The notes: generated from the sequence alone by a model not told the origin. 64,000 bases of DNA from Paractinoplanes maris (GCF_023544465.1 NZ_JALPVL010000008.1:186001-250000); one strand, 5' to 3'; numbered from the stretch's first letter, positions 41,314-50,110 are shown. Numbers and translations: made by a program.

Positions 41314-42336
41314 TCAGAGCCGGACGGCCTGGCCGCTGCGGGCGCTCTCGCGGGCCGCGTCGAGCACGGTCATGTTGCGCACGACGTCGGCCGGGTCGAC
41401 CGGCAGCGGGCCCTCACCGCGCACCGCCGCCGCGAAGGCCGGGTAGTAGAGATCCCACCGGCCGCGCTCGCTGCGCACCTTGGTGCCGTCGTCGCCGCGA
41501 TAGATGCGGCCCCAGCTCTCCTCGGGCTCGACCCCCCACTCGTCACCGAGGTCGGCGGGGGACCGGCCGGCTTTGAGCGCGGCCTCCTGCCCGTCGACGC
41601 CGACGACCACGAACGTGCCGGTGGTGCCGGCCACCCGATAGCGCGGCCCCGGCGCGCCCTGGCGCCAGCTGCCCCACAGGTGCGACTCGACACCGTTGAC
41701 GTGATGCAGCGCGAGGAAGAAGTCGTCGTCGAGCTCGCCGCTGCCGCGAACCTCCGCATAGGCCCGGACGGCCGGACCGTTGAGCACCAGCGCCTGGTCG
41801 ACCAGATGCGAGCCGAAGTCGAGCAGTGTGCCGCCGCCGGCCGCGCCGGGCTTGCGCTCGGGTGCCCACCGCTCGAACCGGGACTCGAAGCGGCGCACCG
41901 TGCCGAACTGCCCGTCGTCGATCAGGCGCCGCAGCGTGCGGAAGTCGGAGTCGTAGCGCCGGTTTTGATAGACGCTCAGCAGCACGCCCTTGTCTTTGGC
42001 GGCCGCCACGACCTCACGGGCCGCCGGCGCGGTCAGCGTGAACGGCTTGTCGCAGACCACGTGCAGCCCATGCGAGATCGCCTCGAGCGCCAGCTCGGCG
42101 TGGGTGGTGACCGGCGTCGAGATCGCCACCGCCTCGGCCCCGGCCTCGGCCAGCGCCCCGATCGAGTCGAACGCGGCCGCCCCCGGATGCTGCTCGGCCA
42201 GCTGTTTACGGCGCTCGTCGTTGGTCGTGACCACGCCCAGGAATTCGACATTGGCCGCCGAGGCGATCAGGGGAGCATGAAAGGTCCGCCCACCCGAGCC
42301 ATAGCCCACCAGCCCGAACCGCACCGCGTCACTCAT
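41314..42336 (-). CDS. Gfo/Idh/MocA family oxidoreductase
   Basis: A 340-residue NAD(P)-dependent sugar or inositol dehydrogenase-like protein. The Rossmann motif is GLVGYGSGGRTFHAPLI. EKP/DKP-type motif CDKPFTLTAPAA supplies the conserved Lys, and the C-terminal domain has GGGTLLDFGSHLVDQAL, where Asp and His are the usual catalytic pair. This head resembles YdgJ/IolW-type oxidoreductases. The substrate is unknown. The ATG at 42336 is the conserved start; an in-frame ATG at 42405 adds unrelated residues. The upstream region contains two DnaA boxes. Confidence 0.9.
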   Translation of the reverse strand: MSDAVRFGLVGYGSGGRTFHAPLIASAANVEFLGVVTTNDERRKQLAEQHPGAAAFDSIGALAEAGAEAVAISTPVTTHAELALEAISHGLHVVCDKPFTLTAPAAREVVAAAKDKGVLLSVYQNRRYDSDFRTLRRLIDDGQFGTVRRFESRFERWAPERKPGAAGGGTLLDFGSHLVDQALVLNGPAVRAYAEVRGSGELDDDFFLALHHVNGVESHLWGSWRQGAPGPRYRVAGTTGTFVVVGVDGQEAALKAGRSPADLGDEWGVEPEESWGRIYRGDDGTKVRSERGRWDLYYPAFAAAVRGEGPLPVDPADVVRNMTVLDAARESARSGQAVRL

Positions 42337-42389
42337 GCTTCGAAACCTTGCCACATCCGCGGCCTGTTCTCGCACGCTGCCCCGCAGCC

Positions 42390-42430
42390 TGTGGACAACG
42401 GACACCCGCTGTCACCCGCCCTGTGGACAA
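42390..42430 (-). promoter_or_regulatory. Two perfect DnaA boxes
   Basis: TTGTCCACA, the high-GC actinobacterial DnaA-box consensus, occurs twice on the minus strand at 42390-42398 and 42422-42430. Starts are 32 bases apart (about three helical turns), in the region upstream of the oxidoreductase gene. A weaker TTGCCACAT is nearby at about 42353. No dnaA, dnaN or AT-rich element is near. Confidence 0.65.
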
Positions 42431-42626
42431 CGACCTCAGCCGGCTCCGTCAGGCCATAGGGTTCCCCCACGACGAGCAAGCGCAGCTCGGACGAAGCACT
42501 TCGCCGGCGGCGAATCCGCCCGTTGGCCACGATCGGAGAAGAGGACGTATGGGCAGCTCACAACACCGACCGGAGCGCACTGAAAGGCCCGGGATCTCGA
42601 TCTATGAATCGCGCTATCGTGATCCC

Positions 42627-42839
42627 ATGGCCGAGTTTCGCACGGCGACGGTGCCTGTCGTGGTCGAGCGCGACGAGGACGGCGTGTGGTGCGCCCACGC
42701 CCAGCTGCGTCCAGGCCTGGGTGCGAACGGTGAGGGCGACACGGAGGAGGCTGCCCTGGAAGACCTCCGCGAGGCGCTGGCCGGTCTCATCGAGGAATTC
42801 GGCGCCCCCAGGGAGCTCTCGGTCACCATCGCCGCCTGA
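42627..42839 (+). CDS. hicB: HicB-like antitoxin
   Basis: A 70-residue HicB-family protein. It has the partial RNase H-like fold pattern of short HicB: TATVPVVVERDEDGVWCAHAQLRPGLGANGEGDTEEAALEDLREAL, followed by a short helix and strand. HicB normally binds and neutralises HicA, an mRNA interferase. The ATG at 42627 gives the standard length; in-frame upstream codons from 42348 do not resemble the family. The partner toxin gene directly downstream is broken, so this antitoxin is an orphan here. No clear C-terminal DNA-binding domain is present. Confidence 0.82.
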   Translation: MAEFRTATVPVVVERDEDGVWCAHAQLRPGLGANGEGDTEEAALEDLREALAGLIEEFGAPRELSVTIAA

Positions 42840-42948
42840 CGCCACCGCTCCCTTCCGTTCCGGGCACGCGCATCGTCCGTGCTCTCGAGCGGCACGGGTT
42901 CAAGGTGGCCAGGACAGCCGCCTGACGATCGAGCAACTCGCGCCCTGA
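42836..42948 (+). pseudogene. hicA: hicA toxin remnant with internal deletion and frameshift
   Basis: Overlapping the HicB stop by 4 bases, a frame without a standard start (CTG where GTG would be expected) reads TPPLPSVPGTRIVRALERHGFKVAR, the N-terminal half of HicA. It then meets TGA at 42923-42925. Shifting frame, LTIEQLAP with stop at 42946-42948 matches the usual HicA C terminus. The central part with the catalytic Gly-Ser-His is missing, so the toxin is inactive. Confidence 0.72.
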
Positions 42949-43033
42949 GTGTCACGGTGGTCGGGTGAGGCTGCCTGTCGGATGGATGACGGGTTCCGGA
43001 CTGGGGAGCTTCTGATGCGTCAACATTCGACGC

Positions 43034-43906
43034 ATGAAGCAAAAGGAACGTACGCCGTTCGCCGACCTGGATGGGCAGCCGCGGGAGATGACCGCGATGC
43101 TGCTGGCCGCCCTCGACGCGATGGGGCGCCATCCCGAGATCCAGCGGGTGCGCCGTACGGCGATGGACACGTTCCGCCCCGAGCCGGGCTGGCGGGTGCT
43201 CGACGCGGGCTCCGGCGCCGGTGAGGTGGCCCGCCGGCTCGCCGGTGTGGTGGGTCCGTCCGGCTCGGTGACCGCGCTCGACTATTCGGCGGCCACCATC
43301 GACGCCGCGGTCCGGCGGCACGACGGCAGCAACGTGCGCTATCTGACCGGCGACGTGTCCGCGCTCGAGCTGCCCTCGGACAGCGTCGACGGGGTCTGGT
43401 GCGAGCGGGTGCTCCAGCACGTCGACGACGCCGACCTGGCCATCGCCGAGATGGTGCGGGTGACCCGGCCCGGCGGCCGGCTGTGCCTGATCGACACCGA
43501 CTGGAGTTCTCTGGCCTTCGACGGCGTGCCGCCGGCCTTGGCCCGCACCGTCGTGGCGGCCATGCACGGGCGGCTGACCCCCAAGCAGGTCGACATGGGC
43601 CGCACGCTGCGGCGCCGGCTTGTCGGCAAGGGCCTGTGCGACGTTGTCGCCACCCCGGTGACCTGCGTTTTCGGTGACCCGCCGTCGGCCGCGGTGGTGC
43701 TGCCGATGGTCAACCCGATGGTGCCCCAGGAGGCCTGGATGACACCCCCGGGCGTACGGGAAAGCTGGTTCTCGCACGTCGACGAGGCGGGCATCCGAGG
43801 CGACTTCCTGGCCATCCTGACGATCTGGGCGGTGACCGGCACAGTCCAGGTGACCGGCACAGTTCAAGTGACCGGCGCGGCTCAGGAGGCGCGCCGCCAG
43901 TACTGA
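43034..43906 (+). CDS. Class I SAM-dependent methyltransferase
   Basis: A 290-residue methyltransferase. SAM motif I is VLDAGSGAGEVARRLA; the acidic ribose contact is ALDYS; motif II/III region reads LTGDVSALELPSDSVDGVWCERVLQHVDD; and RPGGRLCLID is the post-III strand. The acceptor is unknown; the family includes ubiquinone/menaquinone-type and natural-product methyltransferases. The C terminus carries three near-identical six-residue units (VTGTVQ), an unusual tail encoded by an 18-bp tandem repeat. Its 3-prime end overlaps the convergent YqeB-like gene by 25 bases. Confidence 0.88.
   Translation: MKQKERTPFADLDGQPREMTAMLLAALDAMGRHPEIQRVRRTAMDTFRPEPGWRVLDAGSGAGEVARRLAGVVGPSGSVTALDYSAATIDAAVRRHDGSNVRYLTGDVSALELPSDSVDGVWCERVLQHVDDADLAIAEMVRVTRPGGRLCLIDTDWSSLAFDGVPPALARTVVAAMHGRLTPKQVDMGRTLRRRLVGKGLCDVVATPVTCVFGDPPSAAVVLPMVNPMVPQEAWMTPPGVRESWFSHVDEAGIRGDFLAILTIWAVTGTVQVTGTVQVTGAAQEARRQY
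43832..43885 (+). repeat. 18-bp tandem repeat at the methyltransferase 3-prime end
   Basis: Three in-frame 18-base units starting GTGACCGGC at 43832, 43850 and 43868, encoding VTGTVQ, VTGTVQ and VTGAAQ. The third copy runs into the overlap with the convergent gene and differs most. Confidence 0.85.
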
Positions 43907-44532
43907 CGCTTCTTCTCGTCGCGCACCACGAACCCCAGCCGTCCGAGCTCCTCGCGCAGCTCGCGCGCGTCGTCGTCGTCGCCCGAGCTCAGCGCCTTCT
44001 GCCGGGCGGTGAACACCGCGTCGGGCAGGTCGGGCAGGCCGGGCACCCACCGCCGGTAGGCGTCGAGGTAGGGATCCTTCTCGGCCCAGGCCACCCCGCG
44101 CGAGCCGAACGCCGCACTCAGTTTCTGCTGGGACAGATGGGACGGCTCCCGGGCCAGTTCCCGCCCGGTGCGGCCGAGCAGCACGAGCTGGTCGCGGTCG
44201 GGGAAGGCCAGCGCGATCTCGCCCTTGGCCACCGCTCGCCGGTGACCGGGCCGGGTCAGCACCACCTCGAGCGGCGTGATCCGGACGGTCAGCGACTCGG
44301 CGTCGACCAGCGCGGCCAGGATCAGCCCGGCGATCAGTCCGATCCCGAGCCCGGCCACCAGATCCCACGGCTCGGGCAGCCGCCGGATCAGCTCGAACGG
44401 CCCGCCGAACGGCACCCGATCGATCACCCAGAGGATCCCCCACAGCAGCGCGGCGCCCGCGATCGGCAGGGTGAGCCACACGAGGACCCGGATCCACCAG
44501 GGCGTGGGCACGGTCGTTTCCTGTTCCAGCAC
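43882..44532 (-). CDS. YqeB-like membrane protein with PH-like domain
   Basis: A 216-residue protein resembling the actinobacterial YqeB family. Two helices (VLVWLTLPIAGAALLWGILWVI and LVAGLGIGLIAGLILAALV) anchor it. A cytoplasmic part follows with beta-rich VRITPLEVVLTRPGHRRAVAKGEIALAFPDRDQLVLLG, proposed as PH-like, and a helical tail with RQKALSSGDDDDARELREELGRLGFVVRDEKKRQYWR. The function is unknown. The start is uncertain: GTG 44532 (MLEQETTV) is taken; GTG 44511 is possible. It is divergent from the two-component kinase and overlaps the methyltransferase end. Confidence 0.65.
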   Translation of the reverse strand: MLEQETTVPTPWWIRVLVWLTLPIAGAALLWGILWVIDRVPFGGPFELIRRLPEPWDLVAGLGIGLIAGLILAALVDAESLTVRITPLEVVLTRPGHRRAVAKGEIALAFPDRDQLVLLGRTGRELAREPSHLSQQKLSAAFGSRGVAWAEKDPYLDAYRRWVPGLPDLPDAVFTARQKALSSGDDDDARELREELGRLGFVVRDEKKRQYWRRAS

Positions 44533-44640
44533 GCCACCGAGTCTTCCGTCGCCGCCGGGCCGCCGGTAGCGACCGGGGTCGACCGGACGTAGACCAAAGT
44601 CGACTGCCCGCGCGTGCGCGCCGCCGGTAGCGTCGGGGAC

Positions 44641-45744
44641 GTGCGGAGATGGATGGTCGAGCTGTCGCTGGCCCTGGCGGCCACGGCTCTCGGCGTCGTG
44701 TTCCTCCGCACCTCGATCTCGGAGGGTGACAGCGCTCCGGTCGCGTTCGAGGTGGCGACCGGGGTGCTCGCCGCGGCCGGGCTGATCCTTTTCCGCCGCA
44801 GCCGTCCGGTGGCCCTGACCCTGGTGCTGATCCCGCTCGGCATCCTGTTCGCGCTGCCGATGGGAGCCACCCCGGTCGCGCTCTTCGCGGTCGGCCTGCA
44901 CCGCCGCCCGTGGGTCGCGGCCAGCCTGGTCGCCCTGCACTCGGTGCTGGTCGCCGCGATCTACTACATCGCCCTCGGCGCCACCCGCCTCTATGTCGAG
45001 AGCGTCGTCTTCCTCGTGCTCCTGCACGTCAGCCTGGTCGCGATCGCGATGCTCATCCGCTCGCACCGCCTGCTGGTCGCCTCGTGGGCCGAGCGCGCCC
45101 GCCAGGCCGAGGAGGGTCAGCGGCTGCGGGTCGAGCAGGCCCGGCTGGCCGAGCGGGAGCGCCTGGCCCGCGAGATGCACGACGTGCTGGCCCACCGGCT
45201 GTCCCTGCTCGCGGTCCACGCGGGCGCCCTCGAGGTACGCCGCGACGCCTCCGACGGCGAGCAGCACGCGGCCGGCGTCATCCGCGCGACCGCGCACGAC
45301 GCGCTCGAGGACCTCCGCTCGGTGATCCACATGTTGCGCGCCCCGGCCGAGGATCAGCCCCAGCCGACCCTGGGTGACGTGCCCGCGCTGGTCGAGCAGT
45401 CCCGGTCGGCCGGCGCCGACGTGGGGCTCACGCTCGACGGCGGCGACGGCGTGCCCGAGACGGTGGGCCGGCACGTCTACCGCATCGTGCAGGAGGCGCT
45501 CACCAACGCCCGCAAGCATGCGCCCGGCGCCCCGGTCAGCGTGGCCATCAGCGGCGGTGCCGAGCACGGCCTCGACGTCACCGTGCACAACACCATCACC
45601 GCGCAGGGCCCGGCCATGCCGGGTGCCGGCACCGGGCTGGCCGGGCTGCGCGAGCGGGTGGCGCTGGTCGGCGGCCGCCTCGAGCACGGCCCGACGGCGG
45701 CCGGCGAGTTCCACCTGAGAGCCTGGCTCCCGTGGACACAGTGA
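44641..45744 (+). CDS. HisKA_3 sensor histidine kinase
   Basis: A 367-residue DesK/NarX-class kinase. Four or five hydrophobic helices occupy residues about 5-135. A linker helix leads into the phosphoacceptor region LAERERLAREMHDVLAHR (His in EMHD). The ATPase domain has EALTNARKHAPGA, then VTVHNT and GTGLAGLRERV. It likely senses a membrane or envelope signal; the ligand is unknown. The GTG at 44641 follows TAGCGT by 7 bases, which could be a -10 box for leaderless transcription; in-frame GTG 44614 and ATG 44653 are alternatives. Its TGA overlaps the regulator start. Confidence 0.92.
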   Translation: MRRWMVELSLALAATALGVVFLRTSISEGDSAPVAFEVATGVLAAAGLILFRRSRPVALTLVLIPLGILFALPMGATPVALFAVGLHRRPWVAASLVALHSVLVAAIYYIALGATRLYVESVVFLVLLHVSLVAIAMLIRSHRLLVASWAERARQAEEGQRLRVEQARLAERERLAREMHDVLAHRLSLLAVHAGALEVRRDASDGEQHAAGVIRATAHDALEDLRSVIHMLRAPAEDQPQPTLGDVPALVEQSRSAGADVGLTLDGGDGVPETVGRHVYRIVQEALTNARKHAPGAPVSVAISGGAEHGLDVTVHNTITAQGPAMPGAGTGLAGLRERVALVGGRLEHGPTAAGEFHLRAWLPWTQ

Positions 45745-46376
45745 AGGTTCTGCTCGTTGACGACGACGCGCTGGTGCGGGCGGGGCTGACCATGATGCTG
45801 GGCGCGTTCGACGACCTCGAGGTGGTCGGCGCGATCACCGACGGCACCGAGGTCGCCGCCGCCGTCAACACCCACCGGCCCGACGTCGTGCTGATGGACA
45901 TCCGCATGCCCGGCCTCGACGGGCTCTCCGCCACCGAGTCGTTGCGCAAGCGCCGGGACGCGCCCCAGGTGATCGTGCTGACCACGTTCGACACCGACGA
46001 GCACGTGCTGCGCGCGCTGCGGGCCGGGGCGGGCGGCTTCCTGCTCAAGCACACGCCACCGCGCGAGATCGCCGACGCCGTCCGGCGGGTGGCGGGCGGT
46101 GAGCCGATGATGTCGCCCGAGGTGCTGCGCAAGATGATCGGCATGGTCTCCGGCGCCGACCCCGGCCGCGACCGGGCCCGTACGGCTCTGGAACGGCTCA
46201 GTCCCGGCGAGCGCGACGTCGCCCGGCTGATCGCCGAGGGCCGCACCAATCAGGAGATCGCCTCGGAGCTCCTGATGAGCACGGCCACCGTCAAGGCGTA
46301 CGTCTCGAGGATCTTCACGAAGTTGTCGCTGACCAACCGGGTGCAGATCGCCCTGCTGGTCCACGACGCCCGCTGA
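45741..46376 (+). CDS. NarL/LuxR-type response regulator
   Basis: A 211-residue regulator paired with the preceding kinase. The receiver shows LLVDDDALVRAGL, phosphoacceptor Asp in VVLMDIRMPG, T in VLTTFDTD and K in FLLKHTPP. The C-terminal LuxR HTH reads LSPGERDVARLIAEGRTNQEIASELLMSTATVKAYVSRIFTKL. GTG 45741 overlaps the kinase stop in a GTGA quartet, implying translational coupling; GTG 45732, three codons upstream, is also possible. The target genes are unknown. Its stop is 10 bases from the convergent GH130-like gene. Confidence 0.92.
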   Translation: MKVLLVDDDALVRAGLTMMLGAFDDLEVVGAITDGTEVAAAVNTHRPDVVLMDIRMPGLDGLSATESLRKRRDAPQVIVLTTFDTDEHVLRALRAGAGGFLLKHTPPREIADAVRRVAGGEPMMSPEVLRKMIGMVSGADPGRDRARTALERLSPGERDVARLIAEGRTNQEIASELLMSTATVKAYVSRIFTKLSLTNRVQIALLVHDAR

Positions 46377-46386
46377 GAAGCGCCCG

Positions 46387-47877
46387 CTAGTACCCGGTCG
46401 GCACCATCCGCGCGATCAGGGTGTCGAGCGGCACGCTGGCGAAGCCGACCCGCACATCGCTCGCGCCGTAGGGCAGCCAGAACCGCCCCTCGTGCACGAG
46501 CCCGCCACACGAATAGACAACGTTCGGCACGTATCCCTCGCGCTCGACCTCGTCCGGGTCGATCAGCCCCGCGGGCAGGTCGGCGATGACCCGCGACGGG
46601 TCGTCCAGGTCGAGCAGCATCGCGCCGATCGCGTAACGCCGCATCGGGCCGACCCCGTGCGTGACGACCAGCCAGCCGGCCTCGGTCTCGATCGGCGAGC
46701 CGCAGTTGCCGACCTGGATCAGGTCCCAGCCGCGGTGCGGCGTCAGCAGCGGCGCGGACTGCTGCCACCGGTGCTGCTCGTCGCGGACCGCCAGCCCCAG
46801 CGTCTCGCCGTCGGAGCGGCAGAGCGCCATCTTCTGACCGTTCACATAGCGCGGGAACAGCGCCACGCCCTTGTTGCGCGCGGCCAGTCCGCTCAGCCGG
46901 GTCACCTCGAAGTGCCGCAGGTCGCGCGAGAAGATCACCCGCCCGGAGATCTGCCGGCCGTCGTACGCGGTGTAGGTCGCCTGATAGACGTGCCGGCCGT
47001 CCGGGTCGGTGACGCGCACGAACCGCGCGTCCTCCATGCCGTTGCTCTCGGCCGGGGTGGCCGGCCACATCACCCGCTGGTGCAGCGGCACCGCGCAGGG
47101 GAACTCGACCGCGTAGTCCTCGGACACGATGTGCCGGATCTGGTCGATGGTCTCCTGCGACTGCGGCCGGGCCAGCAGCTCACCGGGCACGTGCGAGATG
47201 ACGTCCTCGAACTCGCTGTCGGTGAACCGCTCGGGCAGCGTGGAGATGACGTAGGCCGAGGCCTCGTTGTCGATCTGGGCGTCGATCATGGCCGCGGCCA
47301 GCTGGTTCTTCCAGTGCGTGGCGCCCACCCGCTGGCCCACCATGAGCGGGCCCTCGCGGCTCTCCATGCGGAGTTTGGCGCCGGGGCCGAGCACGGCCGA
47401 GCAGAATCCGATCGACGAGATGTGCCCTTCGCCGATCTGCCGCAGGCTGATCGCCACCCGCAGCTCGCCCGGTTCGAGGCCGGCCTGGTCGGGGTGCTCG
47501 ACCATCGACGGGTTGCACAGGGCCGCCGCCTCGACCGCGAACTCGTGGCTGAAGTACGCCCCGATCAGCGTGCGGGCGGTCGGGGACAGCTCGATCTCGG
47601 ACGGCACCCGGTGCTGCACCAGCTCGTAGTGGTGCTGGAAGGTGCCGAGCAGGTCGTGGTGCCGGCCGCCGAAGCGGGTCAGCACGTCGTCGAGCAGCGT
47701 CGCGATCTCGGCCTCGTCGAGCTGCAGGATGCGCTCGATCAGCCGGCCCGCCCGGTTCTTGACGGTCTGCGAGTCCTCGCCGGGCACGAACAGTTTGATG
47801 ACGACGCGCCGCCCGTCGGGCTGCATCACGACGTCGTGCCGAGTGGTCATGGTCTGAGTATTCATCGTTGCGGTCAC
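46387..47877 (-). CDS. GH130-like glycosidase/phosphorylase
   Basis: A 496-residue protein resembling GH130 (beta-mannoside phosphorylase/hydrolase) enzymes in its C-terminal two-thirds, a five-bladed propeller. Visible blocks are SNGMEDARFVRVTD, YTAYDGRQI, KGVALFPRYVNGQKMALCRSD, GNCGSPIETEAGWLVVTHGVGPMRRYAIGAMLLDLDDPSRVIADLP and YVPNVVYSCGG. GMEDAR supplies a conserved Asp seen in family members. The N-terminal ~200 residues are a helical region specific to the long form. The GTG at 47877 overlaps the previous stop as GTGA, so it is translated with the toroid protein. It probably trims or phosphorolyses a mannose-like glycan made by the operon's glycosyltransferases; the substrate is unproven. 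Confidence 0.75.
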   Translation of the reverse strand: MTATMNTQTMTTRHDVVMQPDGRRVVIKLFVPGEDSQTVKNRAGRLIERILQLDEAEIATLLDDVLTRFGGRHHDLLGTFQHHYELVQHRVPSEIELSPTARTLIGAYFSHEFAVEAAALCNPSMVEHPDQAGLEPGELRVAISLRQIGEGHISSIGFCSAVLGPGAKLRMESREGPLMVGQRVGATHWKNQLAAAMIDAQIDNEASAYVISTLPERFTDSEFEDVISHVPGELLARPQSQETIDQIRHIVSEDYAVEFPCAVPLHQRVMWPATPAESNGMEDARFVRVTDPDGRHVYQATYTAYDGRQISGRVIFSRDLRHFEVTRLSGLAARNKGVALFPRYVNGQKMALCRSDGETLGLAVRDEQHRWQQSAPLLTPHRGWDLIQVGNCGSPIETEAGWLVVTHGVGPMRRYAIGAMLLDLDDPSRVIADLPAGLIDPDEVEREGYVPNVVYSCGGLVHEGRFWLPYGASDVRVGFASVPLDTLIARMVPTGY

Positions 47878-48965
47878 GCCAGGCCGCCTGAGGGTCGGGT
47901 CGCGCTCCGGGTCGCCAGCGTGCGGGCATGCTGCAACGTGGAGACGAGCGCGAGGGTGGATTCGGCTCCTTGGTTCACATTAGGACCAGTTGCCATCAGT
48001 CCGTCATAACATCCACCGGTTAGCGGGTCGTACATCGTCGTCTGGCCGTCGTTGTCGCCCAGGAACCAGGCGATCGCCCGGAAGAGCTGTTCGTCCCAGC
48101 GGTCGTCGCCGGTGACCGCGGCCGCCGTGGCGCAGGCGTCGGCGGTGGCGGCGGCCTCGATCGGCTGCTGGTCGAAGCGGTGCTTGGGCACGCCGGGCCG
48201 CCAGCCGCCGACCGGCACCACCGACAGGTGCCCCTCGTTGTCCTGCTCGCGGCACAGCCAGGCCAGCATCTTGAGCCCCGACCGCAGCAGGGTCTCGTCG
48301 CCGAGCAGGTCGCCGGCGGCGATCAGCACCTCGGGCAGGGCCGGGTTCGCGTACGTGAGCTCGGGCTCGGGCCAGACCCACTCGGCCTCCTTCTGCGAGG
48401 GCAGGCCGATCACCGTGGCCGCGTCGGCCAGCAGCTCGGCCGCCTCGGTGGCCCGCGGGTCGGCCCGCAGCACCTCGGCCGCACCCAGCCCGGCGAACGC
48501 CATCGCCCGCGACCACGGCGACCGCTCCCGGCAGCCGATGAGGAACGCGTTCAGCGACTCCCGCCGGATCCAGGGCACGGTCGAGCGGGCGGCGGCAGTC
48601 CCCAGGCCCCACAGGGCGCGGCCCCACCAGTCACCCAGCGACGGCTCGTCCAGCCATCGCCGCTCGTACGAGAAACGGTTGCGAAAGCCGCCGGGTGCCT
48701 GGGCGTGGGTCAGGAACGCCAGATAGCGCTCGGCCAGCCCGACGAGCTGGGCGGTCGGCCGCGGCTCGCGGCTGATCAGCAGCAGCCCGCGGGACACGTC
48801 GTCGACGCAGTAGCCGTGCTCGCGCCGGACGATGGCGTTGCGGGCGTGCTCGAGCAGACCGGTGTCGTCGGACAGGCGCGCGACGTGACTCCAGTCGGGC
48901 AGCGGCGCGTCGGCCAGCTGGATCGGCGGTGGCACCAGTCGCAGCCCACCGGAAGCCGTGATCAC
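47874..48965 (-). CDS. Alpha/alpha-toroid (six-hairpin glycosidase-like) protein
   Basis: A 363-residue protein with helical-repeat character typical of (alpha/alpha)6 barrels. The opening LLEHARNAIVRREHGYCVDDVSRGLLL, then GFRNRFSYERRWLDEPSLGDWWGRALWGLG, HRFDQQPIEAAATADACATA and TGGCYDGL resemble proteins often called glycosyltransferase-associated. Conserved Asp/Glu/Trp-rich loops would line a sugar-binding cavity, but I cannot assign a reaction. No signal peptide is present. It overlaps both neighbours by GTGA quartets (48962-48965 and 47874-47877), which suggests fixed stoichiometry with the GT4 enzyme and the GH130-like protein. Confidence 0.65.
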   Translation of the reverse strand: MITASGGLRLVPPPIQLADAPLPDWSHVARLSDDTGLLEHARNAIVRREHGYCVDDVSRGLLLISREPRPTAQLVGLAERYLAFLTHAQAPGGFRNRFSYERRWLDEPSLGDWWGRALWGLGTAAARSTVPWIRRESLNAFLIGCRERSPWSRAMAFAGLGAAEVLRADPRATEAAELLADAATVIGLPSQKEAEWVWPEPELTYANPALPEVLIAAGDLLGDETLLRSGLKMLAWLCREQDNEGHLSVVPVGGWRPGVPKHRFDQQPIEAAATADACATAAAVTGDDRWDEQLFRAIAWFLGDNDGQTTMYDPLTGGCYDGLMATGPNVNQGAESTLALVSTLQHARTLATRSATRPSGGLA

Positions 48966-50110
48966 GCCGGAACCGACGCGGCGAGCGGCGAGCGGGTGGC
49001 GAGCAGGCGGGAGGCCAGCGACTGGTAGCGGGCGGCCACGGCGGGCCAGCGCAGCGTCGGGCCGCCGGCCAGGCCGGTGAGCCGCCCAGGCAGTCCCGGC
49101 TCGGCCAGCACGTGCCGGATGGCCGAGGCCATCGCCTCCGGGTCCTGGTGCGGCACGAGCAGCCCGGGCCCGTCGGCCAGCAGCTCCACGGCGTGCGGGA
49201 ACTCGGTCGCCACGACCGGGATGCCGGCGCCGACGGCTTCGATCAGCACGCCCGACGTGACCTGCTCGGTGGAGTCGTAGGGCAGCACCACCACGTCGGC
49301 CGAGCGGATCAGCCGGGTCAGGTCGTCCTCGTCGAGATAGGCGTCGTTCCAGCTCACCGCGTCGGTCACCCCGAGCGAGGCGGCGAGGGCTTTGAGCGAG
49401 TCCCGGTACGCGTCACCGAACTGCTCCAGAACCTTCGGATGCGTCCGCCCGGCGACCGTGTAGACCGGCGCCGGGTCGACGTCGCCGAGCAGGGCGAGCG
49501 CCCGCAGCGCCCACTCGATGCCCTTGCCCGGCCCGAGCAGCCCCCAGGTGAGCAGGTGCGGGCGGTCGTGGTCGGCGCGCGGGCCGGTCCCGCGGCTGGC
49601 CGCACCGTGCGGGATCACCGAGATCTTGCGCGGGTCGACGTCGTAGCCGGCGGTCAGCCGCTGCCGGGCGGTGTCGGTCATGGTGACGACCGCGTCGGCC
49701 GTGGCCGCGATCCGCTCGAGCACCTGCCGCTGCAGCGGGTCGGGCGAGCTGAGCACGGTGTGCAGCACGACGATCGAGGGCACTTGCAGGGCCCGCAGCA
49801 GCGGCAGCACCTCGTTGCCGGCGTCGCCCGGATAGATGCCGTACTCGTGCTGGAGGATCGCCACGTCGAAGCGGTTGAGCGCGTTGGCCGCGGCCTGCCA
49901 GCCACCGGGGGTGTCGGTGTGCCAGGTGTGCACGGTCCGCGGAGCGGCGCGGTCGAGCTCGATTCCGCCGCTGATGCTGTCACCGGCGAGCAGCCGGACG
50001 ACTCCCGAGCCGCCGTTGGTGTTCAGATGCGTGGCCAGCGCCGCATTGAACGTGGCCAAACCGCATTGGGTCGGCGGATAGGTACTCAGGAAACCGTACG
50101 TCGCGGGCAT
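48962..50110 (-). CDS. GT4 family glycosyltransferase
   Basis: A 382-residue GT-B fold enzyme. The N-terminal domain begins YGFLSTYPPTQCGLATFNAAL, with VAILQHEYGIYPGDAG in the middle. The C-terminal nucleotide-sugar domain has ISVIPHGA, LLTWGLLGPGKGIEWALRAL, the catalytic-site Glu region TSGVLIEAVGAGIPVVATEFPHAVELLADGPGLLV. It retains donor anomeric configuration as all GT4 do; donor and acceptor are unknown. The ATG at 50110 has AAAGG upstream. Its stop overlaps the toroid gene start as GTGA. A 157-base gap separates it from the first glycosyltransferase gene of the operon. Confidence 0.85.
   Translation of the reverse strand: MPATYGFLSTYPPTQCGLATFNAALATHLNTNGGSGVVRLLAGDSISGGIELDRAAPRTVHTWHTDTPGGWQAAANALNRFDVAILQHEYGIYPGDAGNEVLPLLRALQVPSIVVLHTVLSSPDPLQRQVLERIAATADAVVTMTDTARQRLTAGYDVDPRKISVIPHGAASRGTGPRADHDRPHLLTWGLLGPGKGIEWALRALALLGDVDPAPVYTVAGRTHPKVLEQFGDAYRDSLKALAASLGVTDAVSWNDAYLDEDDLTRLIRSADVVVLPYDSTEQVTSGVLIEAVGAGIPVVATEFPHAVELLADGPGLLVPHQDPEAMASAIRHVLAEPGLPGRLTGLAGGPTLRWPAVAARYQSLASRLLATRSPLAASVPA

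Noticed and set aside
42390-42430. Possible origin of replication
   Set aside because: Only two DnaA boxes, no AT-rich element, and no dnaA, dnaN or gyrase genes nearby.
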